Shown here: piece after piece, positions 35,740 to 44,098 of the stretch
Layout of the letters: every line of letters starts with the position of its first letter
Position numbering within the stretch: the first letter of the stretch is position 1
DNA from: an uncultured Prevotella sp.
GTDB taxonomy: Bacteria; Bacteroidota; Bacteroidia; Bacteroidales; Bacteroidaceae
Direction of reading: 5' to 3'
DNA length: 64,000 bases
NCBI GenBank assembly: GCA_946998205.1
Contig: CAMPYJ010000011.1
Coordinates: 1 to 64,000, forward strand
Notes under the pieces: generated by a model
The model's database searches: none
Seen by the model: only the letters and a program-made list of their open reading frames with translations
What the model was told of the DNA's origin: nothing
Made by a program: the position numbers and the translations under genes

Positions 35740-37293
35740 ATGAGCAACGGACTATTGCTGTGGGTGGATGATGAAATCGAACTGCTTCGCGCACACATCA
35801 TCTTCCTCGAAAAGAAAGGATATCAGGTGGTGACGGTGAGCAACGGAGCCGACGCCATCGACCAATGCCGCCGGCAAACCTTTGACTTGGTGCTGTTGGA
35901 TGAGATGATGCCCGGCCTCACCGGACTGGAGACACTGCAGCGCATCAAGGAAATCAGTCCGGCGACACCTGTCGTGATGGTGACCAAGAGTGAGGAGGAG
36001 AACATCATGGATCAGGCCATCGGCTCAAAAATAGCCGACTATCTCATCAAACCTGTCAACCCCAACCAGATATTGTTGACGCTCAAGAAAAACGTGCACC
36101 GCAAGGAAATCGAGACGGAGGTGACGCAGACGGGCTATCAACAGAGCTTCCAGGACATCTCCATGCAAATCATGAATTGCCAGTCACTTGGCGATTGGAT
36201 GGACGTATACAAGCGGCTGGTTCACTGGGAGCTGGAACTGAGCTCTACGGACAGCAGCATGACAGAGATGCTGCGGATGCAGAAAGAAGAGGCCGACCTC
36301 GGTTTTGCCAAGTACGTCAAGCAGCATTATCTCGGGTGGGTGGCGCCTTCGCAGACCGACAGGCCACTGATGAGCCCCGACTTGTTCAAGAGCAAGGTCT
36401 TTCCGCTGCTCGACAGCGGCGAGAAAGTGTTTCTCATCGTCATCGACAACTTTCGCTACGACCAGTGGAGGGTCATCTCCAAGGAAATCGGCGACCTGTT
36501 CGACGTGCAGGAAGACATGTATGTGAGCATCTTGCCAACGGCCACACAGTATGCCCGAAACGCCATCTTCAGCGGGCTGATGCCTAACAAAATCGCAGAG
36601 ATGTTTCCTCACCTGTGGGTGGATGAAGACGAGGAGGAGGGCAAGAACCTCAACGAGAAACCGCTCTTGCAGACGCAGATTGAGCGCTACCGCCGTCATG
36701 ACGCCTTCTCATATAATAAGGTGAATGATTCGAGCGGGGCGGAAAAGTTTTTCGACAGGCTGAACGAACTCACCAGAAACGACCTGAACGTGCTGGTGGT
36801 AAACTTCATAGACATGCTGTCGCATGCCCGGACGGAATCACGGATGGTGCGCGAGTTAGCCAACAGCGAGTCGGCTTACCGCAGCATCACCAAGAGCTGG
36901 TTCAGGCATTCCATGATGGCCGAGCTGATGAGGCTGCTCTCGCAGAGCGGCTACAAAGTGGTGCTGACCACCGACCACGGAAGCATTCGCGTCTCTAAGC
37001 CCATCAAGATCATCGGAGACCGAAACACAAACACCAACCTGAGGTACAAGCTGGGCAAGAACTTGAATTACAGCGCCAAGGAGGTGTTTACCGTTAAAGA
37101 GCCCAGGCGCGCGCAGCTGCCGTCACCCAACATCAGCACCAGCTACGTCTTTGCCACCGGAGACACCTTCTTCGCCTATCCCAACAATTACAATTATTAT
37201 GTTTCTTATTACAGGGATACCTTCCAGCACGGGGGCATCAGCATGGAGGAAATGCTCATCCCGCTGATTACGCTCACGCCCAGGAAACGATAA
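35740..37293 (+). CDS. porX: T9SS response regulator PorX (REC plus PglZ-type domain)
   Basis: Regulator of the type IX secretion system. Residues 5-120 form a receiver domain with the acidic pocket at 10-12, phosphoacceptor Asp54 (LVLLDEMMPG), Thr82 and Lys104. A helical linker leads to a PglZ-type alkaline-phosphatase-fold domain with LIVIDNFRYDQW (Asp236), the Thr-rich PTATQYARN (266-274), and TTDHGSIR. In the family this domain binds zinc and hydrolyses phosphodiesters, and the protein partners with a histidine kinase PorY, which is not in this window. 517 residues, the usual length. It starts 2 bp after the SprE-like stop. Confidence 0.93.
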   Translation: MSNGLLLWVDDEIELLRAHIIFLEKKGYQVVTVSNGADAIDQCRRQTFDLVLLDEMMPGLTGLETLQRIKEISPATPVVMVTKSEEENIMDQAIGSKIADYLIKPVNPNQILLTLKKNVHRKEIETEVTQTGYQQSFQDISMQIMNCQSLGDWMDVYKRLVHWELELSSTDSSMTEMLRMQKEEADLGFAKYVKQHYLGWVAPSQTDRPLMSPDLFKSKVFPLLDSGEKVFLIVIDNFRYDQWRVISKEIGDLFDVQEDMYVSILPTATQYARNAIFSGLMPNKIAEMFPHLWVDEDEEEGKNLNEKPLLQTQIERYRRHDAFSYNKVNDSSGAEKFFDRLNELTRNDLNVLVVNFIDMLSHARTESRMVRELANSESAYRSITKSWFRHSMMAELMRLLSQSGYKVVLTTDHGSIRVSKPIKIIGDRNTNTNLRYKLGKNLNYSAKEVFTVKEPRRAQLPSPNISTSYVFATGDTFFAYPNNYNYYVSYYRDTFQHGGISMEEMLIPLITLTPRKR

Positions 37294-37336
37294 AACGATT
37301 ACACAATACAGATAATAGAAATTAATAAGATAAAAA

Positions 37337-37750
37337 ATGGAAATTAAAATCAAATCATTAGATTGCATTAAAGAGGCTGCCCGCCAGTTCATAGACAACA
37401 TGGGCAGAGGTAACGTGTTCGCCTTCTACGGAAAAATGGGGGCGGGCAAAACCACTTTCATCAAGGCCGTTTGCGAATGTCTGGACGTGGAGGATGTCAT
37501 CACGTCACCCACCTTCGCCATCGTAAACGAGTATTATTCCAACAAGTTGCAAGACTCCATCTATCATTTCGACTTCTATCGCATCAAAAAGCTCGAGGAG
37601 GTGTACGACATGGGTTATGAAGACTATTTTTACAGTCATCGTCTCTGCTTCCTCGAGTGGCCGGAGCTGGTGGAAGAGTTGCTGCCCAAGGATGCCGTCA
37701 AGGTGACCATCGCAGAGCAGGAAGACGGCTCAAGGCTGGTCACATTCTAA
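37337..37750 (+). CDS. tsaE: tRNA threonylcarbamoyladenosine ATPase TsaE
   Basis: ATPase component of the TsaBDE complex that completes t6A37 in ANN-decoding tRNAs. The 137 residues carry Walker A YGKMGAGKTTF (31-41), SPTFAIVNEY, and FDFYR. It follows porX by 43 bp, the same order seen by recall in other Bacteroidales. Last gene of the rightward run that begins with aroA or the metalloprotease. Confidence 0.94.
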   Translation: MEIKIKSLDCIKEAARQFIDNMGRGNVFAFYGKMGAGKTTFIKAVCECLDVEDVITSPTFAIVNEYYSNKLQDSIYHFDFYRIKKLEEVYDMGYEDYFYSHRLCFLEWPELVEELLPKDAVKVTIAEQEDGSRLVTF

Positions 37751-37967
37751 GGATCATGGAGGTGGCGGCATGCCCGGCGCATCCATGCCGCGGCAGGCAA
37801 GAGTGGCGCCGCATGCCCGTCTCTGGCTGTTCCGGGGGCGCGTAGGGATTGCCTCGCGACCGTTCGGCGGTGGTGACAACCGCCCTGTCCCGGTCGCCCA
37901 TTTCGCATGAGACGCCGCTCAGGAACCTCGGGTAAGACGGGATGGTTTCCGCATGTTTTCAATTGCA
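37751..37967. other. GC-rich intergenic stretch
   Basis: No convincing gene, terminator or promoter was recognised between the tsaE stop and the tandem repeat. Base composition is more G+C rich than the flanking genes. Confidence 0.4.
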
Positions 37968-38033
37968 TTGACCTTGAACGCCAATGTCATGCGGGTTGGG
38001 CGCCAATGTCAATCACTTTGGTCGCCGATGTCA
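37968..38033 (+). repeat. Tandem 22-bp repeat, three degenerate units
   Basis: Three units of 22 bp (37968-37989, 37990-38011, 38012-38033), each ending in GCCAATGTCA or GCCGATGTCA. The first half of unit 1, TTGACCTTGAACGCCAA, closely resembles the opposite strand of the units at 24525-24590. Confidence 0.65.
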
Positions 38034-38147
38034 CAGACATTGGTTTCCGGGGAGGACGCGCTCGCGCGCCCGTGGGCGTTTTGCTCAATCAGCCGTCGTG
38101 ACATGCCGACCTCATTGTTCTCCACGGCTGGCAACCGTTTCTTTTAT

Positions 38148-38203
38148 GGGCGGTTCTATAAATTAGCCTTGACGGATTGCGAGGTTAATTTATAGAACCG
38201 CCC
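38148..38203 (-). repeat. Dispersed hairpin repeat, short copy (56 bp)
   Basis: Perfect terminal inverted repeats GGGCGGTTCTATAAATTA / TAATTTATAGAACCGCCC, extended outside by TTAT / ATAA. The inside is the right-arm sequence only (GCCTTGACGGATTGCGAG, read in the reverse sense), so the left arm and core hairpin are deleted. Confidence 0.88.
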
Positions 38204-38243
38204 ATAATTGTTTCATTCACTTGTAAATGTATGTAAAATTGCC

Positions 38244-38251
38244 TATCTTTG
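38244..38251 (+). promoter_or_regulatory. Promoter box for the S9 peptidase
   Basis: TATCTTTG with TTG at 38221-38223, twenty bases upstream; 29 bp before ATG 38281 and 40 bp after a repeat copy. Confidence 0.75.
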
Positions 38252-38280
38252 CAATCGTTAGCATTAAGGAATCAAGCAGA

Positions 38281-40485
38281 ATGAAAAAAATCATTTTAGG
38301 GATCATAACACTGTTCATGGCAATCTCAAACATCCATTCAACAGAACGAATCACGCTGAAGGCCATCCAAGACGGCGCTTTCGCGGCAGAGCGTTTGAGC
38401 GGTATCAAGCCCATCGCGGGTACTGACCAGTATGCGAGAATCAGCAAAGACGGCAAACGTGTCGTCAGGTGCTCGTTCAAGACGGGGAAGCAGACGGCCG
38501 TGCTGTTTGACGTGAACCATACGATGGGTGCGAAAATCGATTCGTTCGACGGGTACGTCCTGTCGCCCGACGGTGCGAGAATGCTCATCCAGACCAAGAC
38601 CGAGCGCATCTACCGCCGTTCGTTCAAGGCACAGTATTATATCTACACCATGGCCAGTACGAAGCTGGAACCCCTTTCGGAGGGCGGGCCGCAGCAGGTT
38701 CCAGTGTGGTCGGCCGACAGCAGGCAAATCGCTTTCGTGCGCGACAACAACATCCATCTCGTCAAACTCTTGTACGACAACGCTGAGAGCAAGGTCACGA
38801 AGGACGGCAAGCTCAACGAAATCATCAACGGAGTGCCAGACTGGGTGAATGAAGAAGAGTTTGGACACAATCTTTCGTTCTGCTTCAACGCAGACGGAAC
38901 CAAGATTTGTTGGATTAAATACGACGAGTCTAAGGTCAAGAGTTATGCCTTGCAGCTTTTCAAGGGCACGCATCCCGAGCTGCGTCAATATGCCGACTAT
39001 CCGGGACTGTATACCTATAAATATCCCAAGGCGGGTCAGGACAACTCCAAGGTGTCGGTGTGGAGCTATGACGTGAAGAGCCATCAAACGCGCCAGTTGC
39101 AGGTTCCGCTGGATGCCGATGGCTATGTTCCCCGCATCAAGCCGACAGGCGATCCCGACAAGATTATCGTTTACACCTTGAACCGTCATCAGGACGAAAT
39201 GCGGCTGTATGCCGTTAACCCGTCGAGCACCGTGGCCACGCTGTTGATCAAGGAGCGCGTTCCCAAGTATGTCAAGGAAGAGGCCATGGAAGGTGTCATC
39301 ATCGGCGAGCGCGGCATCCTGCTGCCAAGCGACCGTGACGGGTACATGAAGGGGTATCTGTATAACATGAACGGTCAGCTGATTAGAACCATCGGGAATG
39401 GTCCCTATGACATTACCGCTTGGTATGGCTGCGACGAAAAGACCGGTGATGTTTACTATCAGGCTGCCGCACTGAATGCACACGACCGTCAGATTTATGT
39501 TTCGCACAAGAACGGTAAGACCGAACGGTTGACGCAACAGCAGGGTTGGAACGTTGCGCAGTTCTCCGGCGACTATCAGTACTTCATCAACACGTGGAGC
39601 GATTACGATCATCCGTATGTGTACACCGTTCGGGACAATAAAGGAAAGGTGATGTCCACGCTGATTGACAACGCGTCATTGCGGAAAAAAACCGCTGACT
39701 ACGGGTGGACACCCAAGGAAACGTTTTCGTTCACCACGTCTGAAGGCGTGAGGTTGGACGGATGGATGGTGAAGCCGGCTCGGTTCGATGCTTCCCGCAA
39801 ATATCCGGTTATCCTCTTTCAGTATGGCGGGCCCGGCAGCCAGCAAGTGGTAAACTCATGGAATGCGGGTTCCATGGGGCAGGGAGGTGCTTTTGATTAT
39901 TACCTGGCGCAACAGGGTTTCATCGTCGTTTGCGTTGATGGCAGAGGCACTGGCGGCAGAGGTTCTGAGTTTGAGAAAGTGGTTTATCAGCGGTTGGGAG
40001 AATTGGAGTCCAAAGATCAGGTGGAAACAGCCCTGTGGCTTGGCAAGCAGTCGTACGTTGACAAGAATCGCATTGGCATCTGGGGATGGAGCTACGGCGG
40101 CTTCAACACATTGATGAGCATGAGCGAGGGGCGTGGCGTGTTCAAGGCGGGGGTGGCCGTGGCGCCTCCTACCGACTGGAGGTTTTATGACACGGTTTAT
40201 ACCGAGCGATACATGCGGACACCTAAAGAAAACCCCGATGGATATGCCGTAAACCCGATAGAGCGGGCGGCGAAGCTGCATGGAGCCTTATTGATTTGTC
40301 ATGGTTTGGCCGATGATAACGTGCATCCGCAGAACACGTTTGAGTATGCGGAGGCGTTGGTTCAGGCTGACAAAGACTTTAAAGAGATTTATTATACCAA
40401 CCGCAATCATAGTATTTATGGCGGCAACACCCGCAATCACTTGATGCGGCAGATAGCCAACTTCTTTATTGACGAACTGAGATAG
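38281..40485 (+). CDS. Dipeptidyl-peptidase IV family S9 peptidase
   Basis: A periplasmic serine exopeptidase removing N-terminal dipeptides, commonly after Pro or Ala. Signal peptide at 1-20, then an eight-bladed propeller domain (DPPIV_N, about 60-470), and an alpha/beta-hydrolase domain with GWSYGGF (Ser604), ADDNVH (Asp678) and NRNHSIYG (His710). 734 residues is normal. The promoter and signal peptide fix the start at 38281. A second S9 member lies at 53914-56091. Converges on the PqqD gene with a strong hairpin between. Confidence 0.93.
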   Translation: MKKIILGIITLFMAISNIHSTERITLKAIQDGAFAAERLSGIKPIAGTDQYARISKDGKRVVRCSFKTGKQTAVLFDVNHTMGAKIDSFDGYVLSPDGARMLIQTKTERIYRRSFKAQYYIYTMASTKLEPLSEGGPQQVPVWSADSRQIAFVRDNNIHLVKLLYDNAESKVTKDGKLNEIINGVPDWVNEEEFGHNLSFCFNADGTKICWIKYDESKVKSYALQLFKGTHPELRQYADYPGLYTYKYPKAGQDNSKVSVWSYDVKSHQTRQLQVPLDADGYVPRIKPTGDPDKIIVYTLNRHQDEMRLYAVNPSSTVATLLIKERVPKYVKEEAMEGVIIGERGILLPSDRDGYMKGYLYNMNGQLIRTIGNGPYDITAWYGCDEKTGDVYYQAAALNAHDRQIYVSHKNGKTERLTQQQGWNVAQFSGDYQYFINTWSDYDHPYVYTVRDNKGKVMSTLIDNASLRKKTADYGWTPKETFSFTTSEGVRLDGWMVKPARFDASRKYPVILFQYGGPGSQQVVNSWNAGSMGQGGAFDYYLAQQGFIVVCVDGRGTGGRGSEFEKVVYQRLGELESKDQVETALWLGKQSYVDKNRIGIWGWSYGGFNTLMSMSEGRGVFKAGVAVAPPTDWRFYDTVYTERYMRTPKENPDGYAVNPIERAAKLHGALLICHGLADDNVHPQNTFEYAEALVQADKDFKEIYYTNRNHSIYGGNTRNHLMRQIANFFIDELR

Positions 40486-40523
40486 CGCCGCGGGGCTGTC
40501 TTTTCCGAGCCTTCGCAAGCATT

Positions 40524-40563
40524 AACGCCATGGCGCAGACGTATGTCTTATCGCCATGGCGTT
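40524..40563. terminator. Bidirectional hairpin between S9 peptidase and pqqD-like genes
   Basis: AACGCCATGGCG (40524-40535) pairs perfectly with CGCCATGGCGTT (40552-40563); inside the loop AGAC pairs with GTCT. Placed between convergent stops. Confidence 0.72.
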
Positions 40564-40590
40564 GTCAGTTAATGGATGAGAGTGAATGAA

Positions 40591-40857
40591 CTATTCGCAA
40601 ATTTCGGCTTCGAGCCATTGGTTGGCCAAGGCTTGTGCGTCTCTTCGAGCCGTCTGTTCGTCTACCTCATACTCTTGCGTGAGCAATTCTACCAAGTCGT
40701 CAACGGTAAAATCCTTGCCTTGAATGGCGTTCCACAAGTAGGCGGAGGCATCGTTCATGGATATGATGTTGCTGAAGTCGATGTTTTCCTTGCCTTCTGC
40801 AACGATGACCTGCTCACCGCAAATGTTTCGTAGATTGAATCCTATTTTTGCTTTCAT
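40591..40857 (-). CDS. PqqD family protein (RiPP recognition element fold)
   Basis: An 88-residue protein of the PqqD/RRE fold: N-terminal beta strands (NLRNICGEQVIVAEG), then the three helices including NDASAYLWNAIQG and DDLVELLTQEYEV. In characterised pathways this fold binds the leader of a precursor peptide and presents it to modifying enzymes. It is last in a leftward set after an S26-like peptidase and an HPr-kinase-like protein. No precursor peptide gene was seen nearby, so a RiPP role is inferred from the family and the context only. Confidence 0.85.
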   Translation of the reverse strand: MKAKIGFNLRNICGEQVIVAEGKENIDFSNIISMNDASAYLWNAIQGKDFTVDDLVELLTQEYEVDEQTARRDAQALANQWLEAEICE

Positions 40858-40881
40858 GTTATTTTTGTTGTTGTTTTCTCG

Positions 40882-41394
40882 TTAAATGGGTCCGAACAGC
40901 GGAATCCATATTCTTCTGTACGCAGCCAATAGGTAACGTCTGATGGGATAGAGTGCTATCCAAATGTGAGAATAGGTTCGCCATTTGACGCCGCTTGTCT
41001 TGTCGAGCTTGGTGCGCCCTTTGCGGTAAAAGCCAAGCGCGATTCCGTGTACGTCATTAACCCGGCACACCTCTGTGCCTAAGTTTCCGTCACCTCTCAG
41101 CGTGACTGTTTCTCCTTGAATCTTGATGATTCGGTGCAAGACATAATGCTTTGGGGCCGTTTCTGCTAATACCGCATCACCCACTTGAATGTCTTTTGCC
41201 TTGGCCAGGAGAGCCTTGTCACGATTGTCCTCAAGGAAAGGGCGCATGCTGAAGCCTCTCAATTGCAAAGTTACCGTATGTCCTTCGTTCAAAAGTTTGA
41301 TGACTTCTGGGAGAAACTTGCTGTTTTCTATCCTCCACTCTTTTACGGGGAGTCGAAGGCTGTGTGTGTGTGTGGAATTTGAAGACATGGCCAT
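40882..41394 (-). CDS. S24/S26-type signal-peptidase-like protein
   Basis: A 170-residue protein with the S26 core: nucleophile box LRGFSMRPFL (Ser49), VGDAVLAE, and LHRIIKI with His87 where bacterial type I signal peptidases have Lys, so the dyad looks like the Ser-His type of SipW/ER peptidases; then LRGDGNLG. There is no N-terminal membrane anchor; the C-terminus (about 145-170) is hydrophobic and aromatic. In this context it could cleave a leader peptide or a specific secreted substrate; inferred. It lies 24 bp before the PqqD gene and 21 bp after the kinase-like gene. Confidence 0.83.
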   Translation of the reverse strand: MAMSSNSTHTHSLRLPVKEWRIENSKFLPEVIKLLNEGHTVTLQLRGFSMRPFLEDNRDKALLAKAKDIQVGDAVLAETAPKHYVLHRIIKIQGETVTLRGDGNLGTEVCRVNDVHGIALGFYRKGRTKLDKTSGVKWRTYSHIWIALYPIRRYLLAAYRRIWIPLFGPI

Positions 41395-41415
41395 TCTCTT
41401 TTGTTATCTTCCTTT

Positions 41416-42315
41416 TTATTGTTTTGCAATAACCTTGTGGCAAACTTCGGCAGCCTCTTTGTTGGGAAGGCAGTGCAGGATGTAGATGTGAGTTGTTTCG
41501 ATAATGTGAGTGACGGTGTCGCAGATGCGGTTGAATATGCCTTTGTCCCATTTCATGACCGAGCATGAAACGAGTATGGAGGCAAACGCTTCGACGGGCT
41601 TTAGTGGTTCAATGCTGTTTGCACTGGCACGGTCTATTTGTGTGATGGCGCCCAGTTTGGCTTTTACATTTCTATAACAAGGCGTCTTCCCGCTCCATGG
41701 ACTGCCATAAATATAAGGCTTGCCATCGATTATTCGGATGATGGGATTGTCGTCGTTCATCAGGTCGCAGTTTTTGATATACCGCAGCCACATGCTCACT
41801 TGCGTGCTCTTACCTGTTCCGCTCTTTGCGGTGAAGGCGTATCCGTATCCCTCGTGTCTTACCAGCGAGGCGTGGATGAGCAGGGTCTCCTTGCGGCTTC
41901 CGGCGAAGGCGAAGGCCAGCATGAGTGCGTTGTTCAGTCCGAAACTGCGCATGTTGTGGTCACCGTTGAGCGCGCACTTGCAGTATTTGAAGTCTTTGTC
42001 GGTTTGCAGCATGCAGCAGTTCTCCCCCCTCGCATTCTTGATGACGAACTGGTAGCCGCCGTTGTCGAGTAAATCCACGGCGGTGATGCCGTTCCCCGTG
42101 TCAAACGACCTGATGCGCTGGCGCTTGTCTTCGGCAACGGGCTTCAGGCCGTCGTCAACCTTCAGTTCCAGAAAAGGCTCGTCGTCTTCTCCGAATCTTT
42201 CACTCTTGAAAGGTTTGAAAGAGGGGATGAGCCGTATGCTGTTCTTTTGTGAAGTGTGAAAACAGACGCGGAGATGATGGTCTGCTATGGTGAAATGATT
42301 TGTTTGAAAATCCAT
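41416..42315 (-). CDS. HPr-kinase/PEPCK-like P-loop protein
   Basis: A 299-residue protein whose C-terminal half resembles the HPr kinase catalytic domain: IHASLV near 147-152, Walker A AKSGTGKST (163-171), NDDNP (187-191), and GSPWSGKTPCYRN (204-216). The N-terminal 120 residues form a beta-rich domain seen in related Bacteroidales proteins. True HprK regulates the sugar PTS, but homologues in lasso-peptide and PqqD clusters phosphorylate precursor peptides; the latter fits this context better. No HPr gene is in the window. Confidence 0.85.
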   Translation of the reverse strand: MDFQTNHFTIADHHLRVCFHTSQKNSIRLIPSFKPFKSERFGEDDEPFLELKVDDGLKPVAEDKRQRIRSFDTGNGITAVDLLDNGGYQFVIKNARGENCCMLQTDKDFKYCKCALNGDHNMRSFGLNNALMLAFAFAGSRKETLLIHASLVRHEGYGYAFTAKSGTGKSTQVSMWLRYIKNCDLMNDDNPIIRIIDGKPYIYGSPWSGKTPCYRNVKAKLGAITQIDRASANSIEPLKPVEAFASILVSCSVMKWDKGIFNRICDTVTHIIETTHIYILHCLPNKEAAEVCHKVIAKQ

Positions 42316-42342
42316 GGCTGCTGGTTTCCTTCAGGTAAAAAA

Positions 42343-42897
42343 CTATCGTTTCGTGTCGTTTCGCGCCGCGGGATGGCTCGTCTCAATGCTTTCTTTCTCT
42401 GCCAGCCTTTCTTTTCTCTTGGCTTGTTTCCCGGCAGTCTTTGCAGCTTTCCTTTCCTCTCTGGCTTCTCTTTTGGCTGCTTTTTCTTGTTCCGCGTCGT
42501 CAGCCTGCGGGGTCACGCCTTGGTACTTGAAGTTTGCTGCCGTGACATACTTGACGGCAAACTTTCCGCTCTTCTCGTATTTCTTCCGCATGGAAAGGTA
42601 TTTTTTTTCTATGCTCTTCCGGTCTTTGGCAAAAACCGTGATGCAGGTGGGGGTTACGGCGCCTGTGGAACGCAGGTAATTTTGCAGTTGATAGGAGTAA
42701 TTCTCCCTGCCGAACAAGAAGTTTGATTTGCCGATATGGGCCGAATCTACATGTTGTACGTCAGTGATGTATACGGTAGAGTCGTTGAACGACTCTGCCA
42801 CGCCGAACATGTGCGCGCCCGTTAATTCCTTTGCGGCATTCACATGCATGGATGTCACGATGGTGAAGATAATCAATAGGAGTTTTCTGACTTTCAT
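42343..42897 (-). CDS. Secreted protein of unknown function
   Basis: A 184-residue protein with a signal peptide (1-21, ending VNAA), a conserved-looking globular part (AESFNDSTVYITDVQ... QNYLRSTGAVTPTCITVF) and a highly charged Lys/Glu/Ala tail from about 145 that is predicted to be coiled or disordered. By recall it resembles short hypothetical proteins of Bacteroidales; no function is known. It precedes the kinase-like gene by 27 bp on the same strand and may be the first gene of that operon. Confidence 0.72.
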   Translation of the reverse strand: MKVRKLLLIIFTIVTSMHVNAAKELTGAHMFGVAESFNDSTVYITDVQHVDSAHIGKSNFLFGRENYSYQLQNYLRSTGAVTPTCITVFAKDRKSIEKKYLSMRKKYEKSGKFAVKYVTAANFKYQGVTPQADDAEQEKAAKREAREERKAAKTAGKQAKRKERLAEKESIETSHPAARNDTKR

Positions 42898-42970
42898 TTT
42901 TCTAATTGTGATGACGCTTTTCCCTTGGCGGTACGGCGTCTGAGAAAATAATCTTTTTACTTGTTCACGC

Positions 42971-43834
42971 TCATCTGCCCAAGTAAGACTTGAGCTGTTT
43001 GCTCTTCGTGTTTTGTCTGAGCCGTCGCAAGGCCTTTTCCTTGATTTGCCTTACGCGTTCGCGCGTGAGCCCGAACTTGTCGCCTATTTCTTCCAGCGTC
43101 ATCTCTCTTTGGTTGATGCCGTAGAAGCATTCGATGATGTTCCGTTCGCGCTCATTCAGCACGTTCAGCGCGCTGGCCACCACTTCTCTCAACGATTCCA
43201 TCACCAGCTCGTTGTCTGCCATGGGAGAGTCTGTGTTGGGAAGCACGTCCAGCAGGCTGCTGTCCGCTCCGTCCGTGATGGGCGCGTCCACGGAGACGTG
43301 CTTGCCGTTTACTCTCATGGCCTCTACTATCTTGTCTTCCGGCAGGTCTATCTGGTCGGCAATCTCGTCAACGTTTGGCCTTCGCTCGTGCTCTTGCTCG
43401 AACTTGTTCAGTATCCGGTTAATCTTGTTGACCGAGCCCACTTGGTTCAGTGGAAGCCTTACTATCCTGCTTTGCTCGGCTATGGCCTGCAAGATGCTTT
43501 GCCTAATCCACCAGACGGCATACGAGATGAATTTGAACCCGCGCGTCTCGTCGAATTTCTCGGCGGCCTTTATCAGGCCCAGGTTGCCCTCGTTGATTAA
43601 GTCGGGCAGGCTCAAACCTTGGTTCTGGTACTGCTTCGCCACTGACACCACGAACCTCAAGTTGGCTTTCGTCAACTTCTCCAGCGCCTTACGATCACCT
43701 TTCTTGATGCGTTGGGCCAGTTCAATTTCTTCGTCAATGGAGATAAGGTCTTCATGTCCAATCTCTTGAAGATACTTGTCGAGTGCGGCGCTTTCCCGAT
43801 TCGTGATTGATTTCGTGATTTTCAGTTGTCTCAT
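42971..43834 (-). CDS. rpoD: Primary sigma factor of RNA polymerase
   Basis: The housekeeping sigma-70 factor of the Bacteroidetes type: 287 residues, lacking the long N-terminal region 1.1 of proteobacterial RpoD. Regions visible: 1.2 (DKYLQEIG), 2.1-2.4 (ANLRFVVSVAKQYQNQGL, DLINEGNLGLIKAAEKFD, SYAVWWIRQSI), region 3, and 4.2 (MTLEEIGDKFGLTRERVRQIK). It is the factor expected to read the TAnnTTTG boxes in this window. The start MRQLKITKS at 43834 fits the family; 11 further codons upstream are open. Leftward, followed by the secreted-protein gene. Confidence 0.96.
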   Translation of the reverse strand: MRQLKITKSITNRESAALDKYLQEIGHEDLISIDEEIELAQRIKKGDRKALEKLTKANLRFVVSVAKQYQNQGLSLPDLINEGNLGLIKAAEKFDETRGFKFISYAVWWIRQSILQAIAEQSRIVRLPLNQVGSVNKINRILNKFEQEHERRPNVDEIADQIDLPEDKIVEAMRVNGKHVSVDAPITDGADSSLLDVLPNTDSPMADNELVMESLREVVASALNVLNERERNIIECFYGINQREMTLEEIGDKFGLTRERVRQIKEKALRRLRQNTKSKQLKSYLGR

Positions 43835-43864
43835 TGTTGGTTTGGCCAATTTGATGGATTGTTG

Positions 43865-43872
43865 CAAATGTA
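43865..43872 (-). promoter_or_regulatory. Promoter box for rpoD
   Basis: Minus strand TACATTTG, with TTTG (43893-43896, minus strand) twenty bases upstream; 30 bp before the start. Confidence 0.75.
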
Positions 43873-43933
43873 GTTGTTTTCAACGGAATGAACAAATTTT
43901 GTCACATAAAAGTACTTTCCCCGTCTTGATTTT

Positions 43934-43985
43934 AGGGTGGTTCTATATTCTATATATTAGCTTTGACAGATTGTGAGACTATTGA
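43934..43985 (-). repeat. Dispersed hairpin repeat, right-end fragment
   Basis: Reverse-oriented right terminus: AGGGTGGTTCTATA, a small local duplication of TCTATA, then TTAGCTTTGACAGATTGTGA and GACTATT. The rest of the element is missing. Confidence 0.75.
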
Positions 43986-44020
43986 TGCTGTCCCTGGTAA
44001 GCATGTGGATGAAAAAAAAA

Positions 44021-44050
44021 GAGAACGCGTGCGTTGAAACATGCGTTCTC
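44021..44050 (-). terminator. Terminator of degP
   Basis: GAGAACGCGT (44021-44030) pairs with ATGCGTTCTC (44041-44050). On the minus strand it is followed by nine consecutive T, about 50 bp past the degP stop. Confidence 0.82.
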
Positions 44051-44098
44051 TTCTTTTTCAGATTTCCTTTTGCGAGGCTCTCAACTTTCCCCGAAATC

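Noticed and set aside
38338..39612. 424-codon open frame antisense to the first S9 peptidase
   Set aside because: A shadow of codon bias in the sense gene; no recognisable motif or start context.
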